From positions 14,600,049 through 14,664,048 of the forward strand of contig CM055095.1 of assembly GCA_029204225.1 (NCBI GenBank): a stretch of 64,000 nucleotides of DNA, written 5' to 3'. This document shows positions 1 through 10,715 of this stretch, piece after piece. The stretch comes from Diphasiastrum complanatum (Eukaryota; Streptophyta; Lycopodiopsida; Lycopodiales; Lycopodiaceae). Every line of letters begins with the position of its first letter. Positions within the stretch are counted from its first letter, which is position 1. The notes under the pieces were generated by a model. It made no database searches. It saw nothing but the letters and a program-made list of their open reading frames with translations, and was not told where the DNA came from. The position numbers and the translations under genes were made by a program.

Positions 1-35
1 TTTCCACCATTACTTTATCTATCCTATTTTCGACA

Positions 36-47
36 TGGTATCAGAGC
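36..47 (+). other. Copia-type primer-binding site
   Basis: TGGTATCAGAGC, the plant Copia primer-binding site that pairs with the 3' end of initiator tRNA-Met. It lies about 170 bases upstream of a gag fragment, as expected for an element whose 5' LTR ended just before the window or at about base 35. Confidence 0.75.
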
Positions 48-219
48 ATTCTATTTTGATATTATAGCGAAAGCGCTAATACTTGATATCTTTCGCGATA
101 TCAAATTGATATCAAACTCTTCAATTCTTTTCAACCTTTCAGTATCAGAAAATTGACTTTTAGTTGTTGGCGTCTCTACATCTTAGCGTCATCGATACAA
201 TCGACAGACTAAGTTCCAG

Positions 220-476
220 ATGGATTCTCAAAGTAAAGCTGGTCTTATCGCAGAGAAGCTAAATGGATCCAATTATCATTTGTGGAAATTTAAGATGAAG
301 ACCTTGTTGATTGCCAACAAGTTATGAAATGTTGTTACAGGTATAGAAGTAAAACCTGAAGACGACACATAAGACTCAAAGTGAAAATCAAAGGATGGTA
401 AAGCTTTTGCGCTTATTATCCTCAACATATCAGATACACAAATTGGACACATAGCTGAAGCCTTCATGGCTGTCTA
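220..476 (+). pseudogene. Copia gag N-terminal fragment
   Basis: The ATG at 220 opens a reading frame beginning MDSQSKAGLIAEKLNGSN and followed by YHLWKFKMKTLL. This is the usual start of plant Copia gag (the L-x-G-x-N-Y-x-x-W-K-x-K-M pattern). A TGA at 325, where the family has Trp, ends the frame, and further stops follow. Similarity ceases near 462, where a different repeat begins. It would have encoded the capsid-like protein of the element primed at base 36; no zinc knuckle or pol remains. It is clearly a dead fragment. Confidence 0.7.
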
Positions 477-617
477 AGACACCTACATAGATATTCAACG
501 AGTTAAAAGATCGAATGTAGTAATTATTTGAATTTGATAATTCGATTTGATCCTTTTATAATTTCAATTATTTTCTTTGCTTGGTGTCGGACCAACATCC
601 CAACAGGGAGGTATCGG
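462..617 (+). repeat. Direct repeat copy 1
   Basis: About 155 bases starting CTTCATGGCTGTCTAAGACA recur at 943-1093, 481 bases downstream, with scattered substitutions. TGGTATAAGAGC at 651-662 follows this copy and resembles a mutated Copia primer site, so the repeat is probably the U5 end of an LTR. Confidence 0.65.
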
Positions 618-942
618 GCAGGCCGAATTTCTATTCTTCACACCAACAAGGTGGTATAAGAGCAGGTCCGGCTTATCATTTGAATTCATAGCTATTACCA
701 TTTCTTAGATTGATTATTAATCATGGAAGGTTCAATCTTAGAGATCCGCTTGTCATGATCTGATTGTTGTTTTATCACAACATCTAATATACATATTCTC
801 TATTTTCTATTACGTGCTTTTGTACTGTCGAATGCTTTCTTATTCGTTTCTCCCTCTGTTACTGATGCTCGCTCCAATGACCATGTTGAATATTTGATTC
901 GAAGAGTGCATGGTTGTCACAGACGCCTAACCCTTTCGCTCT

Positions 943-1093
943 CTTCATGGCTGTCTAAGACACCTACATAGATATTCAACCAGTCAAAAGATCGATCTTA
1001 GTAATTATTTGAATTCGATAATTCGATTCAATTCTTTTATAATTTCAATTATTTTTCTTTGCTTGGTGTCAAACCACCCAACATTCCGACAAA
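943..1093 (+). repeat. Direct repeat copy 2
   Basis: Second copy of the 462-617 repeat. It diverges after the shared GCTTGGTGTC and is not followed by a primer-site-like sequence. Confidence 0.65.
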
Positions 1094-1105
1094 GAGGTAC
1101 CGGTT

Positions 1106-1190
1106 AAACTGCACGAGTTAGTACAGTGGGGAAGACATGTGTCATAGTTGAGCATCAGTTGTTATCCATGTCCGAAACAAGATTCACTAC
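1106..1190 (+). repeat. Dispersed repeat shared with 58869-58952
   Basis: From GCACGAGTTA to ACAAGATTCACTA the segment aligns over about 85 bases with 58869-58952. A short GAGAGA run lies about 120 bases downstream here, and a long (GA)n lies just upstream of the other copy. The class is unknown. Confidence 0.5.
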
Positions 1191-1824
1191 TTTATCACCT
1201 CAAATTCAATTACATAGCATACGTCCAATCTTCCTAGCCATGACTTACTTTCCTAGCATTACGTTTTGTCCTAAAAACTGAACCGTATCACGGCAAACCC
1301 CTGATAGAGAGAGAGAGAATCTAGGAGTTGACTAATAGTGTAAAGACCACTAGGGAGGAACGCCCCTAAGATGAGCATAGGAGAACACAACAAGAGAGAC
1401 TATGGAGCCAAACCGCCCAACCAAACCTAGATCAAACCTGGATCTAGCCCCCAAGCCATGCCATGTGAAAACAAGAGGAGAAGAGAGAAACTGGTGACCT
1501 GAACCAAGTTGTCGACTAGAGAATCCCTACCTCAATATATAGAGAGTAGATTCTTGTGCATGAACCCATGCAATCCCCATGTAGATCAACTACAAATAGG
1601 TCACAACTCTTCATCCAATCCTCTTGCCTATTTTTGTCACACGTTCATGCACTACTCCATATGTGTCAATTAGAGTGTCTAGGTCCTCTCAAGATAATTA
1701 GTCACAAACAAGCCTCGACATGGAAATAAATCTCAACGAGACCAATAATCTTGAACACTGGAGGGCCGGTCTACCATATTAGGACTATTCCATGTCCTTA
1801 GCTGAATATGGCCATAACAAATAG
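1191..1824. other. Gene-free stretch
   Basis: No coding signal on either strand. It holds a short GAGAGA run at about 1304 and a short ATATAT-AGAGAG run near 1537 that resembles the AT/GA tract in the 51 kb LTR. It may be further decayed LTR. Confidence 0.35.
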
Positions 1825-1900
1825 ACTAGCCTACAACTAATTACAATTGGTGACAACTGGCAACAGTAAAGTACATTGTAAACAATAACATGAAGGTTAG
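1825..1900 (-). mobile_element. LTR fragment of the Copia-3 family
   Basis: About 75 bases (ATAGACTAGCCTACAACTAA onward) match the start of the Copia-3 LTR at 51320-51406, with about 20-25% differences. It is fused to the 3' end of the Penelope-like RT, so the last 35-40 codons of that open frame are LTR, not RT. Confidence 0.55.
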
Positions 1901-3545
1901 CATTAATTTCTATCACCTTTCTCTTGTCAAACTTTTTCATGTGAAAGAACCCATTACTAGGATTAAAGATAGTAGTAAGATTTAAAAAATTCACAGTATC
2001 ATCTTTGGTACCTTCATTCTTGATGGTGAAGTATTCCAATGGATAAATCCAGATAGCATTATCAATGGTACGTGGTTGTTCCTTGTCTATAAACAATAGG
2101 GCATCCAGATTATTAACAATACATATATCGTCTATATATCGAAACGTGTTCTTAAAAGACCGTAAATAATCCACTTTACCAAGCTTGGCAAGTCTCTTCA
2201 TAAATTGCAATTCATAATAGGATAAATACCAATTACACCATGTGGGCAAACAGGAGAAACCCATGGGTATGCCACAAATCTGTCTCCAAGTCTTATTTCC
2301 CAGTCTAACTATGCAATTATCAATTAGCACATTATTCCATTGGCAAAGTTGTGTCTTATCAACGCACATCCATTTTTCTGTAGGTTTGCTTTTCCATTTC
2401 CATTTAAATTCATCCAAATTTGGTTTCCATTTGAATGCTAGTTTTTTGTTCTTACAGTATTTGAATGCATAAATAACCATTTTTCGTATTACAGCCTTTA
2501 AGCCATCTGGGCCGTTAAGAGGGATATTCTCATAATATTTGGAGATATCTCGGAAGACCACATAGACGTATTTTTACTTGGCATAGTAAGAAAGAATTCA
2601 GTGGACGAGTTGCATTGCCAGAATAGGTTGGTATCGACATTTAGGATACTCCGATATGTATTTGTCTTAAGGCCTGCTCCCTCCATTAGGAGCGGAGTCA
2701 GTATACCAAGAGCTCCATTAAGAAATGTGACCACCTTTGAAAAATAGCAAATCATATGCATTGGTAATCCATCTTAGAGAGTTTTTATGTGCTCTAAAGG
2801 TACATCACAGAAATGGTAATTCCTCTTTCCCAAGTAGGTGCTTTGGTATATTTCTAGTGAAGGTTTGTCTAATGACATTCGTGGCATTATCAATAGTACT
2901 GTTATTCTCATCTGGAAAAGGGACAAAATCCGGATTCGACAATATTTCTAAAGCCAACATTCACACAAATTGAATACACATAAAGCAAGGATTATGTTGG
3001 GCTTTATCAACTCCATTAACATATAAGTTAGCAATAATCCAATTATGTTCATCTATGGCGTCTTTCAGTTTGTTTCCAGTTAAACACCTTCCATGTAGCC
3101 ATTTAGTTTTCTTTAAGTAGTTTGTTACCACAACTTTACATAACAAGACATGCTCGACTATGGTATCATGGTCAATAGATTGATATGGGTAGCAACTTAG
3201 CTAATTTAAACCATCATTGATACAGGTCTGTGGTGACTTCATTTATATTTGATTGTCGTATTGGAGTATGATTAAGTCCTTTATTCAAATCGTTCCTTAA
3301 AGACTTATTTCTAACAATCTTAGTATCCATAGAAACCACATGCCCAAAACTCACATAAATGATATCTTTAAAGCGTTTAGTGATTGAACATTTACATTGT
3401 GGAAACTCATCAACATCAAACTCACAAAAGACTTGAAAGGGTCTATACCATTCATGCTTCATATGCGGGAAATAAGTCCAACCAAACACAATTTGCTCAA
3501 AAGCCTTGTCAATAGAATCGAATAACTGAAATAAAGTCTTGGAAT
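1901..3545 (-). pseudogene. Penelope-like element reverse transcriptase (decayed)
   Basis: The minus strand carries scattered blocks of a reverse transcriptase. 3214-3545 contains VSMDTKIVRNKSLRNDLNKG, like the Penelope segment in which a conserved leucine/lysine block and KGP-type motif precede the RT. 2961-3146 is a further block in another frame. 2561-1900 has the catalytic core: motif A FRDISKYYENIPL, motif B GIPMGFSCLPTWCN and motif C FRYIDDICIVN (YIDD at about 2127-2138), then a KKFDKR block typical after the palm. Penelope-like RTs use YIDD/YADD and IPMG-type motifs; LTR and LINE RTs use other patterns. At least three frameshifts and several stops disable it. No GIY-YIG endonuclease was seen, so an endonuclease-less (Athena/Coprina-like) group is possible. 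A group II intron-type or other non-LTR RT is the alternative. Copia-1 is inserted at its 5' side. Confidence 0.6.
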
Positions 3546-3547
3546 AC

Positions 3548-4095
3548 TGAAGAAACAAAATATTTCTATTTCCAAAGCCTTGCTAGCTTTCCACCCTGAT
3601 TTTGACAGAAACACGAAATAGAAATATTCGCGAACGATTTCGCGACACACGACACGAAATTGTTTTGCGACACAAAAATCATTCGTGCTCCACAAAGGAC
3701 CAAGAAGGTCAGCCAAGTACCATGGGGTACAAGTCTTTGATCAAATATCATGACATCAGCAGAAGTACTCTAGAACGTGGCTAATCTGCCACTCTTGTAA
3801 TCCATGCTTAGTTGCAGATGTTTAATCTTTCTAATCTTCGTTTCATCTAGTTTTGTTTCATTTCGTTACAGAGCCTGATTGATCTTTTTGTGAATTTTTT
3901 CTCTTTCGTCTAGTTTCGCTTCGCTTCGTTTCATTTCGTTTCATTGCAGAGCTTGACTGGATCGTGAATTCTTCTTGAGCATAAATTATTCGTGATCAGA
4001 ACAGTTTTGCAAAATGTTCGCAAATTGTTCGAGAGACTCCTATCAGTTCGTTACCAGAATTTTACTGGAATTTTGAATTTGCACACTTTCCATCA
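3548..4095 (+). repeat. Copia-1 5' LTR
   Basis: Starts TGAAGAAACAAAATATTTCT and ends TTTCCATCA, with the primer site one base later. The first ~270 bases match 8295-8575. The LTR contains a run of short imperfect repeats (TTTCGT/TTTCAT-TTCG) at 3840-3950. The TG...CA ends fit an LTR of 548 bp. Confidence 0.8.
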
Positions 4096-4096
4096 G

Positions 4097-4108
4097 TGGT
4101 ATCAGAGC
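4097..4108 (+). other. Copia-1 primer-binding site
   Basis: TGGTATCAGAGC, complementary to the 3' end of initiator tRNA-Met, one base after the 5' LTR. Confidence 0.85.
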
Positions 4109-4250
4109 AACCATGTCATAGTCTGACATAGTCGAAAAGCTATAAGATCCAGGAGGCTAAGCATTCAAACAAAGAACCATTAACAAGTGAAAACACAAAT
4201 TTAGGAGCAACGGCTTCAATAAGCAACATACAATCCATTTTTGTACAATC

Positions 4251-5143
4251 TTGGATTATTCAGGATCTAACTTCCTAGCATGGAAGGTTAAGACCTCACT
4301 GATACTAAAGGGAGAAGGATTATTCCCCTGGGTAGATGGCACCGAGGAAATGCCTACAACAACAAGCAAGGAGCTACGCGAATGGAAGAAGAAGAATGAC
4401 AAGGCAGTAGCCTTGTTATCATCATCCATCGAGGATAGCTTGACTCTTGACCTAGCTACACTCTCTAAAGCAAAAGAGATGTGGGATACACTACTCACAA
4501 GATTTCAGACGAAATCACACAGTCAGATAATGATGCATGAAGATCAGTTGACAAACCTGCAGTGGGATGGCAAAGACCTCACTTCCTTTATTAGGAAGAT
4601 GAAGGATCTATTCCTTTCACTACACAATTCTGGAGCAGAAAATGCAGTGTCAGCAGAGAAGCAGCTCACTTATTTGTTGAGACACTCGAAAAGACAATTA
4701 TCGAGATTTGAGAAGAAGTCAAGGCTCGAGAGCACCTTGATCACAAGGATGCTTATGACCAAGCTCTCTACATCAACAAGGAGAAGACAAAGAAACAATT
4801 CAAGTCTAAGAGGGAGTCAGATCGAAAGCAGGATCATGATCAGCAAGCAGTAGGAACCAGCAAAGGCAAATGGAAGAATAAAGAAAGGTCGATACAATAA
4901 AGTGGAGACAAGAAGACATGCGTGAGATGCAAACGTGAAGGACATACTGTCAATTCGTGTTGGCTTAATCCAAAAATTGAGTGTATCCACTACCACAAGA
5001 AAGGTCATGCATCCATGGATTGCCGCCTGAACCCAAGAAACAAATCAGCTCAAAGCAGACAGGAGAACAATAATAGTTTGTCCTATGTCGAGGAGCCAGA
5101 GGGCTCAAAGATGGGTGAAGAAAGACGAATCATGGTAATTTGA
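4251..5143 (+). pseudogene. Copia-1 gag
   Basis: Encodes the capsid/nucleocapsid precursor. The frame from 4251 (the ATG is mutated to TTG) starts LDYSGSNFLAWKVKTSLILK, matching the N-terminal gag signature, and runs to about 4720 before a frameshift into a Lys/Arg-rich segment. A CCHC zinc knuckle CVRCKREGHTVNSC is encoded at about 4919-4960, followed by a degenerate second one (CIHYHKKGHASMDC) at about 4984-5025. Two-knuckle gags occur in several plant Copia lineages. It cannot be translated as one protein. Confidence 0.8.
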
Positions 5144-5149
5144 TCGCCT

Positions 5150-8100
5150 ACATTTGTGCAGACATGTGTGTAGTGTCAACACCTGACACACAAGAGGTAA
5201 TCCTTGATTCAGGAGCTACCTCACACTTCGTTACATCAAGATGAATCATGTCCGATTTCCAAAGTGCAGATCCATCAAGATTTATAATTCTTGGAGATGG
5301 ATCGAAGCATCAAGTGAATGGTATTGATTCTTTTGCTATCAATGGCAAGAATAGCTGATGCAGAGATGAGTGTAACATTCTCAAACAAAACATGCAACAT
5401 TGTTGATGCAAGTACCAGTACCCTGATTACTCAAGGTAGAAGAAAAGACAATATGTATCACTTGAAGATACGCCTGCCTGCAGATCAAGTGCATCAGACT
5501 CATGATGATTTGCTAGATATTCTAGGGCACAAGAGACTATGCCATATGAATTCAATGGCATTATATCAAGCAAGCCATCATGGAGCAATCACAAGGGTGA
5601 GCATCTCAAATGAAACCAGTTTGATGATCTGTGATGCACGTCTGAAGGGTAAGATGTCACGCACTCCTTTTGTCAATGACTCCTACAGAACGACCAAGAT
5701 TCTAGAGTTAGTGCATTCTGACATCTATGGACCTTTCAAGGTGATCTCAGTAGGAGGATCAAAACATTACATTACCTTTATTGATGATTACAATAAATTT
5801 GTCAGAGTCTATTTTATTCACAATAAATCAGAAGCATTTGACAAATTCACAAAGTATGTAAATTGGACAGAAAGATGCACTGGTAATAAAGTGAAGCAGA
5901 TCAGAACAGATCGAGGTGGAGAATACATCTTGAATCGATTCACTGACTTCTGCAATGATCGTGGTATCATTCACATAAGAACTGCATCTTACACACCGCA
6001 GCACAACGGTGTTGCAGAAAGAAAGAACAAGACTCTAATGGAAGCTGTTAGATGCATGATGGCCTACTTGAAGGCTCCAAGGGTGCTGTGGGCTGAAGCA
6101 GTAGCTACAACTGCTTACATTCAGAACAGGACAGGAAAGTCTGGTGTTCCTCACACGACACCACACGAATTATGGTGGGGTAGAAAATCCAATCTGACTT
6201 ACATCCGTATCTTTGTTGTGCAGCTTATGCACATGTTCCTGATAAGCTTCGAAAGAAGCTTGATGAGAAAGCAGAACAAGGATATCTTGTAGCATATGAC
6301 AATAATTTGTCATACTACAGAGTCTATATGCTAGAGATAAACATAGTGAAGACAATCAGAGATGTCAAATTTGATGAGAGCAGAACGATGGCCAATGATG
6401 ATCTTGTCAGTTATGAAGTTCTTGAAAGACAGTACTATGATCTACCAACTGTGACAGAGGGAGCAGAGGACGAACACTCAGACAAAGATGTTCGAGTCGC
6501 ATCTCATTCAAGTGATGAATCAAACGAAGAAAGATTCAAGAGGCAACCTACTGCTACAATACCTATAAACTGAAATGATTTCGGACCTAGCAGAGCAGAT
6601 AAAGACAAAAACATTGTAGTTCCAGGAGGATCTCCTAGAAGGTCGACAAGAAAACGAAGAGCGCCAACAAGATATGTGGTAGGCAGCTCAGCTTCTACAT
6701 CAGAAGAGTTCTGTGGATTTAGTGATGAACCACAGACATTCGAGGAAGCAATTGAATGTCCAGAGAAGGACAAATGGATCCAAGCCATGAATGAGAAGAT
6801 GGAATCCAAGAGGAAGAACCAAGTATGGACGTTGCAGCCATTACCGGACTAGCGAAAGACTGTAAAATACAAGTGGGTATACAAGCTGAAGTATGGACCG
6901 GATGGAGATGTCTCAAAGTATAAAGCAAGACTCATGGCGAAGGGATTTTCTCAGAGATATGGTATTGACTATTCTGAGACCTTCTCTCTTGTCGTGCAAC
7001 ATTCGTCCCTACGTTTAATATTTGCATATGCAGCTGCTTATGATCTCAGGATTCACATCGTGGACGAGAAGACAACCTCCTTGCATGGTGAGTTAGACGA
7101 AGAAGTCTACATGGATCAACCCCCAGGATAGATCTCGAATTGACTTCCTACTTATGCATGCCGAATGCATAGGAGTATCTACGGTCTGAAGCAGTCAGCG
7201 CAAAAATGGTAGAAGAAGAAAGATCAAGCCCTAAAATCCTTAGGATTCAAGACACTAATGGCTGATTTCAATGTTTATGTAAGAATTACAGATGGGAAGA
7301 TCATCATTGTAGCTGTGTATGTGGACGACACTCTGATACTCTACAAGAGTGAGAAGCTTATTGCTGAAGTGAAGTATGATATCTCGAAACATTTTGAGAT
7401 TGCAGATCTGGGAGAAGCCAGATGTTATCTTGGCTTACAGATTGACAGGGACTATGAGGGAAGTAAATTGTACCTTCATTAGTCCAGATATACCTAGAAA
7501 ATCTTATAAGATTTCGGGATGCTGAATTGCAAAGGAGCGAATACTCCAATGCTTGCAAGAACAGTTCTGACGAATGAAAATTGTCTGAGGACTGAAGAAA
7601 AAAGAGAATTGATGCAGCTTACACCATACAGGAAGCTGATCGGATCATTGATGTACCTTGCAGATAACACAGGTCCTGACATTGCTTTTGTCGTGTTCAG
7701 GATGAGCCAATTTTGTATAAATCCAGGCTCGACCCATTGGAAGATTGCAAAAATATCTTCAATTAACAAAAGATTTTGGTTTGTGTTATTCTCGTGATGC
7801 AGGGTTCCAGATGCTTTTCTACAGTGATGCTAGCTGGGCATCTCTCAAGGACGACTGCAAAAGTGTCTCAGGAGGATGCACCATCACATCAGGAGCAACA
7901 ATTGTTTGGGTTAGCAAGAAGCAGACCATTGTGGCTCAGTCATCCTGCGAAGCAGAGTACGTTGCAGCAGCAAGGATGGTCAATTAAATAATTTGGCTCA
8001 AACAGTTCCTTGACGAACTGGGCGAAACAAGAAATGAACCTCTAGTTTTGTAGATGGACAACACATCTACAATACATCTGACAAAAGACCCTGTGTTTCA

Positions 8101-8305
8101 CTCAAGGACGAAACACATTGCAATCAAGTACCGCTTGATAAGGGATCTGATCGGGAAGAAGATGTTGCACACTACTTTCATTGGAACGAAGGAGATGGTA
8201 GCTGACATTTTCACAAAGGCCTTAGACAAAAGGCTGTTTGAGAAACAGAGGAGTAGTCTTGGAGTCATCAAGCTATCATGCTTTGAGAGGGAGCTGAAGA
8301 AATAA
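5150..8305 (+). pseudogene. Copia-1 pol (protease, integrase, RT, RNase H)
   Basis: The protease active site LDSGATSHF is at about 5200. The gag-pre-integrase block (HKRLCHMNSMALYQ) precedes the integrase core, whose D, D and E fall in LVHSDIYG, IRTDRGGEY and QHNGVAERKNK (5318-6292 open). The RT starts near 6719. It keeps KYKWVYKLKYGPDGDVSKYK, a mutated first palm motif, and YVDD at about 7318-7330. RNase H follows (FYSDASWA, CEAEYVAAA, DNTSTIHLTKDPVFHSRTKH) and ends at 8305 inside the 3' LTR. TAG/TGA stops at about 6850, 7129, 7480, 7984 and elsewhere, plus frameshifts in RT, show it is dead. In RNase H the catalytic aspartates are still visible. Confidence 0.9.
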
Positions 8306-8575
8306 AATGTTTCTATTGCCAAAGCCTTGCTAGTTTTCCACCCTGATTCTGACAGAAACACGAAACAAAAATGTTCGCAAACAATTTCGTGACACACGAC
8401 ACGAAATTGTTTCATGACACAAAATCATTCGTGCTCCACAAAGGACCAAGAAGATCAGCTAAGTACCATGGGGTACAAGTATTTGATCAGATATCATGAC
8501 ATCAGTAGAAGTACTCTAGAACGTGACTAATCTGCCACTCTTGTAATCCATGATTAGTTGTAGATGTTTAATTTT
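8295..8575 (+). repeat. Copia-1 3' LTR (5' part only)
   Basis: Matches the first ~270 bases of the 5' LTR, about 93% by eye, then breaks off after a T-run at about 8575. The purine tract GAGAGGGAGC lies immediately upstream. Confidence 0.8.
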
Positions 8576-8576
8576 T

Positions 8577-9279
8577 TTTGATCTGGAAGTTACATGATGC
8601 GACATGAAAAAAGCTTGCAAACTATATACTTTCTGCTTGATGCATAAAATTGTAAGACGAAATATACAGAATAAATGTCCGCCTGTGAGCGAGACAATTT
8701 TGTAAGAGGACCGGCAGATCCAGAAGTCCGCTAGTAAGCGAGACATTATTCGTGAGAGAATTGTATTTCTCTCACGCCAATGCACTGTGTGGATCTGTCG
8801 CACAGTGCTTGAAATCAGAAGATCAATAGATAATATTGTAGTTGTGATGCGCATATTCTGAATGATTGTATAATCTCAAATGAATATTTGTCTGCTACTA
8901 TTCATGTATATGATTCACTTGTTTATTCAATTCCGCACACTGGTTTGATTTTGTTGAATGCTATATTGAACTACAACGTAGATCAGCAGCATCTGTCTAC
9001 ATTCTAGAGGATTGTAGGAATGATATAGCCGGCAGTGACCAGCAATCATATCTGAATTCAACACGAACTGATTTTATTCTTCAATAGATTTCTTCATACA
9101 ACAAATAATGGTTTGAATGAAAGGGCTAGGAGGAGGAAGGAGATTCTCATAACCAAGGTTGACCATCATGAGGACTAAGACATGAAAACAGACCTAAGTT
9201 AGCCATAAAATCCAAGTAAAGGTAAAGGTTTGGTACTACCCCGACCAAAGGGTACTCGGATTTACATCTAAAAAATGAG
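8577..9279 (+). other. LTR-like unclassified sequence
   Basis: No coding signal. Two imperfect copies of a GTCCGC..GTGAGCGAGACA block (8680-8700 and 8727-8745) are present, and the composition resembles the R/U5 of an LTR. It may be the other partner of the recombination that truncated the Copia-1 3' LTR. Confidence 0.3.
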
Positions 9280-9430
9280 CTTTTCCAATTGTATGTGAAA
9301 ACAACATTTTTGAACGGAGATCTCACTGAAGAGGTCTACACGATGCAACCACAAGGGTTTGAGCAACGAGAATGAGGAGTATGTCAGTTGCATAAACCCA
9401 TTTCTAGTAGGCATCCAAAAGTTGGTATGA
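9280..9430 (+). pseudogene. Copia RT fragment
   Basis: The translation contains VKTTFLNGDLTEEVYTMQPQ followed by GFEQRE, then a stop and VCQLHKPI. This is the first palm motif region of Copia RT, normally x-D-V-K-T-A-F-L-N-G-D-L. The catalytic Asp is replaced by Tyr. No other domain adjoins it. Confidence 0.7.
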
Positions 9431-9571
9431 AAAAATATATTTTTATTTTCTTTCAATTGGTTTTAGAAGATATTATTGTGATGGAAGTTTGCATGTTAGA
9501 AATAATGACGAAAATTATAGAACAAGTCTACAAATTTATACTATTTTTGAACAGTCTGCAGAAAAGTACAC

Positions 9572-9622
9572 TAAGTGTCGCAGTTTGCATTTTTTGCACA
9601 TTCCCGAAAACTGCGACACTTA
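9572..9622. repeat. Perfect 15-bp hairpin
   Basis: TAAGTGTCGCAGTTT at 9572-9586 and its exact reverse complement at 9608-9622 flank a 21-base loop. Confidence 0.75.
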
Positions 9623-9765
9623 CCTTCGACTTTTTCTGTCCAACTATTTTGAAGAAGTCAACTTGTTCACAGTTCAATAGTTTACTTCGCCCCTTTTTGC
9701 ATTTTTTCGAAAAATGTGAAGAGAGAGAAAATTCCAAGAGGTCCTCTATTTTTAAGAGTTAAACT

Positions 9766-9960
9766 ATAAAAGACACCTTCGCCAACTTTTTAAGAGCACC
9801 TTCAACTTGTTTTAAGGTCACCTGTGGCTTTCCCGAAAAGAGCGAAAGAGTTGAACTGTTAAAGAGATCTTCGTTTTTTCTGAGGGCACCTTCAACTTTC
9901 TAAGGATGCCTTAAACTTATTTAGGACACCTTCAACTTTTTTGCAAAAAACCCGAAGAGA
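9766..9960 (+). repeat. Reiterated ACCTTCRNC motif cluster
   Basis: CACCTTCGCCAACTTTT, CACCTTCAACTTG, CACCTTCAACTTTC and CACCTTCAACTTTT recur at about 40-60 base spacing. The same motif type is reiterated in the Gypsy leader (39250-39600). No coding signal. Confidence 0.5.
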
Positions 9961-10009
9961 GAAAAAAAAATGCCGAAGGTCGTCTAAAATGAACGAGGAA
10001 CGATCCTAG

Positions 10010-10073
10010 CCACTTCCCATAATTTGCGAAGTGAGAGAAAACCACTTCACATAAAATGCGAAGTGAGAGATTT
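10010..10073 (+). repeat. Two ~32-bp tandem units, each self-complementary
   Basis: The unit CCACTTCxCATAAxxTGCGA followed by AGTGAGAG occurs twice. CACTTC and GAAGTG inside each unit can pair. Confidence 0.55.
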
Positions 10074-10135
10074 TGCGACATCCTCGTCCCCGTCAACGAT
10101 ACTGATTTGTTGACCGTATACACTATGTATAGTTG

Positions 10136-10460
10136 TCACAGAAGCCATATACTTCCAAGTACAACGGCTTTTCCAATTAGGTGACAAACATTCAATCTAA
10201 TTAATACACGGATGGAATCTATAAATAGATCATCCAAGCACAGATTAGGAGTTGCTCCGTCCATAAGAAGTATTATTTGAGCCTCCCAATTACGCCGTCA
10301 ATTTTGGTTGTAATTGTTGTTTGTATTGTGCTTCAGTGTAATATAGCAGCAACACGTTTTATTTGTGTACAATGTAGATGAATGCTTGTTGTGATTGAAT
10401 GCACTTTCATTGTTGTTTGATCGCGCTTGTTTACTCACTCTGATCAGAACACGGATGTCT
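10136..10460 (+). promoter_or_regulatory. Possible LTR or promoter segment
   Basis: Starts TGTCACAGAAGCC and has a TATA-like CTATAAATAG at about 10219, followed by GT-rich sequence without coding potential. This resembles an LTR U3-R-U5, but no partner LTR or primer site was found. Confidence 0.3.
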
Positions 10461-10715
10461 ACGACTCCTCACTTTCTGATCAGACGATGGCTGTCTTTCA
10501 CGCCTGAGGAACTCGCGATATCATACTGCTCTTCCATTTATTTTAGAGCTTACTTCACATTGAATATGATTTCAGTAGTACCACACACAAACCATCTCTA
10601 ATCTCTTTGGTGGACTATACTCTTGTTTGTAGAGTATGAATTAATTTTAAAAATCTTTAGCATAAGCTGTCTATTAGATTGTTTTTGCACCCAGCAGCCG
10701 ATTAGAATGGGAGAG

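Larger units (their letters stand above)
3548..8575 (+). mobile_element. Copia-1 LTR retrotransposon (degenerate, 3' LTR truncated)
   Basis: The parts are in order: 5' LTR 3548-4095, primer site 4097-4108, gag, protease, integrase, RT, RNase H, a purine-rich tract (GAGAGGGAGC at 8285-8294), then the start of a 3' LTR. Integrase ahead of RT defines Ty1/Copia. More than ten stops and frameshifts make it inactive. It interrupts the Penelope-like remnant. Confidence 0.9.

Noticed and set aside
36-47. tRNA gene
   Set aside because: Only a 12-base tRNA-complementary primer site; no cloverleaf. The same applies to all primer sites here.
9388-9762. 124-codon open frame on plus
   Set aside because: It starts in a Copia RT scrap and crosses a hairpin; no domain, and a same-length frame exists on the other strand.
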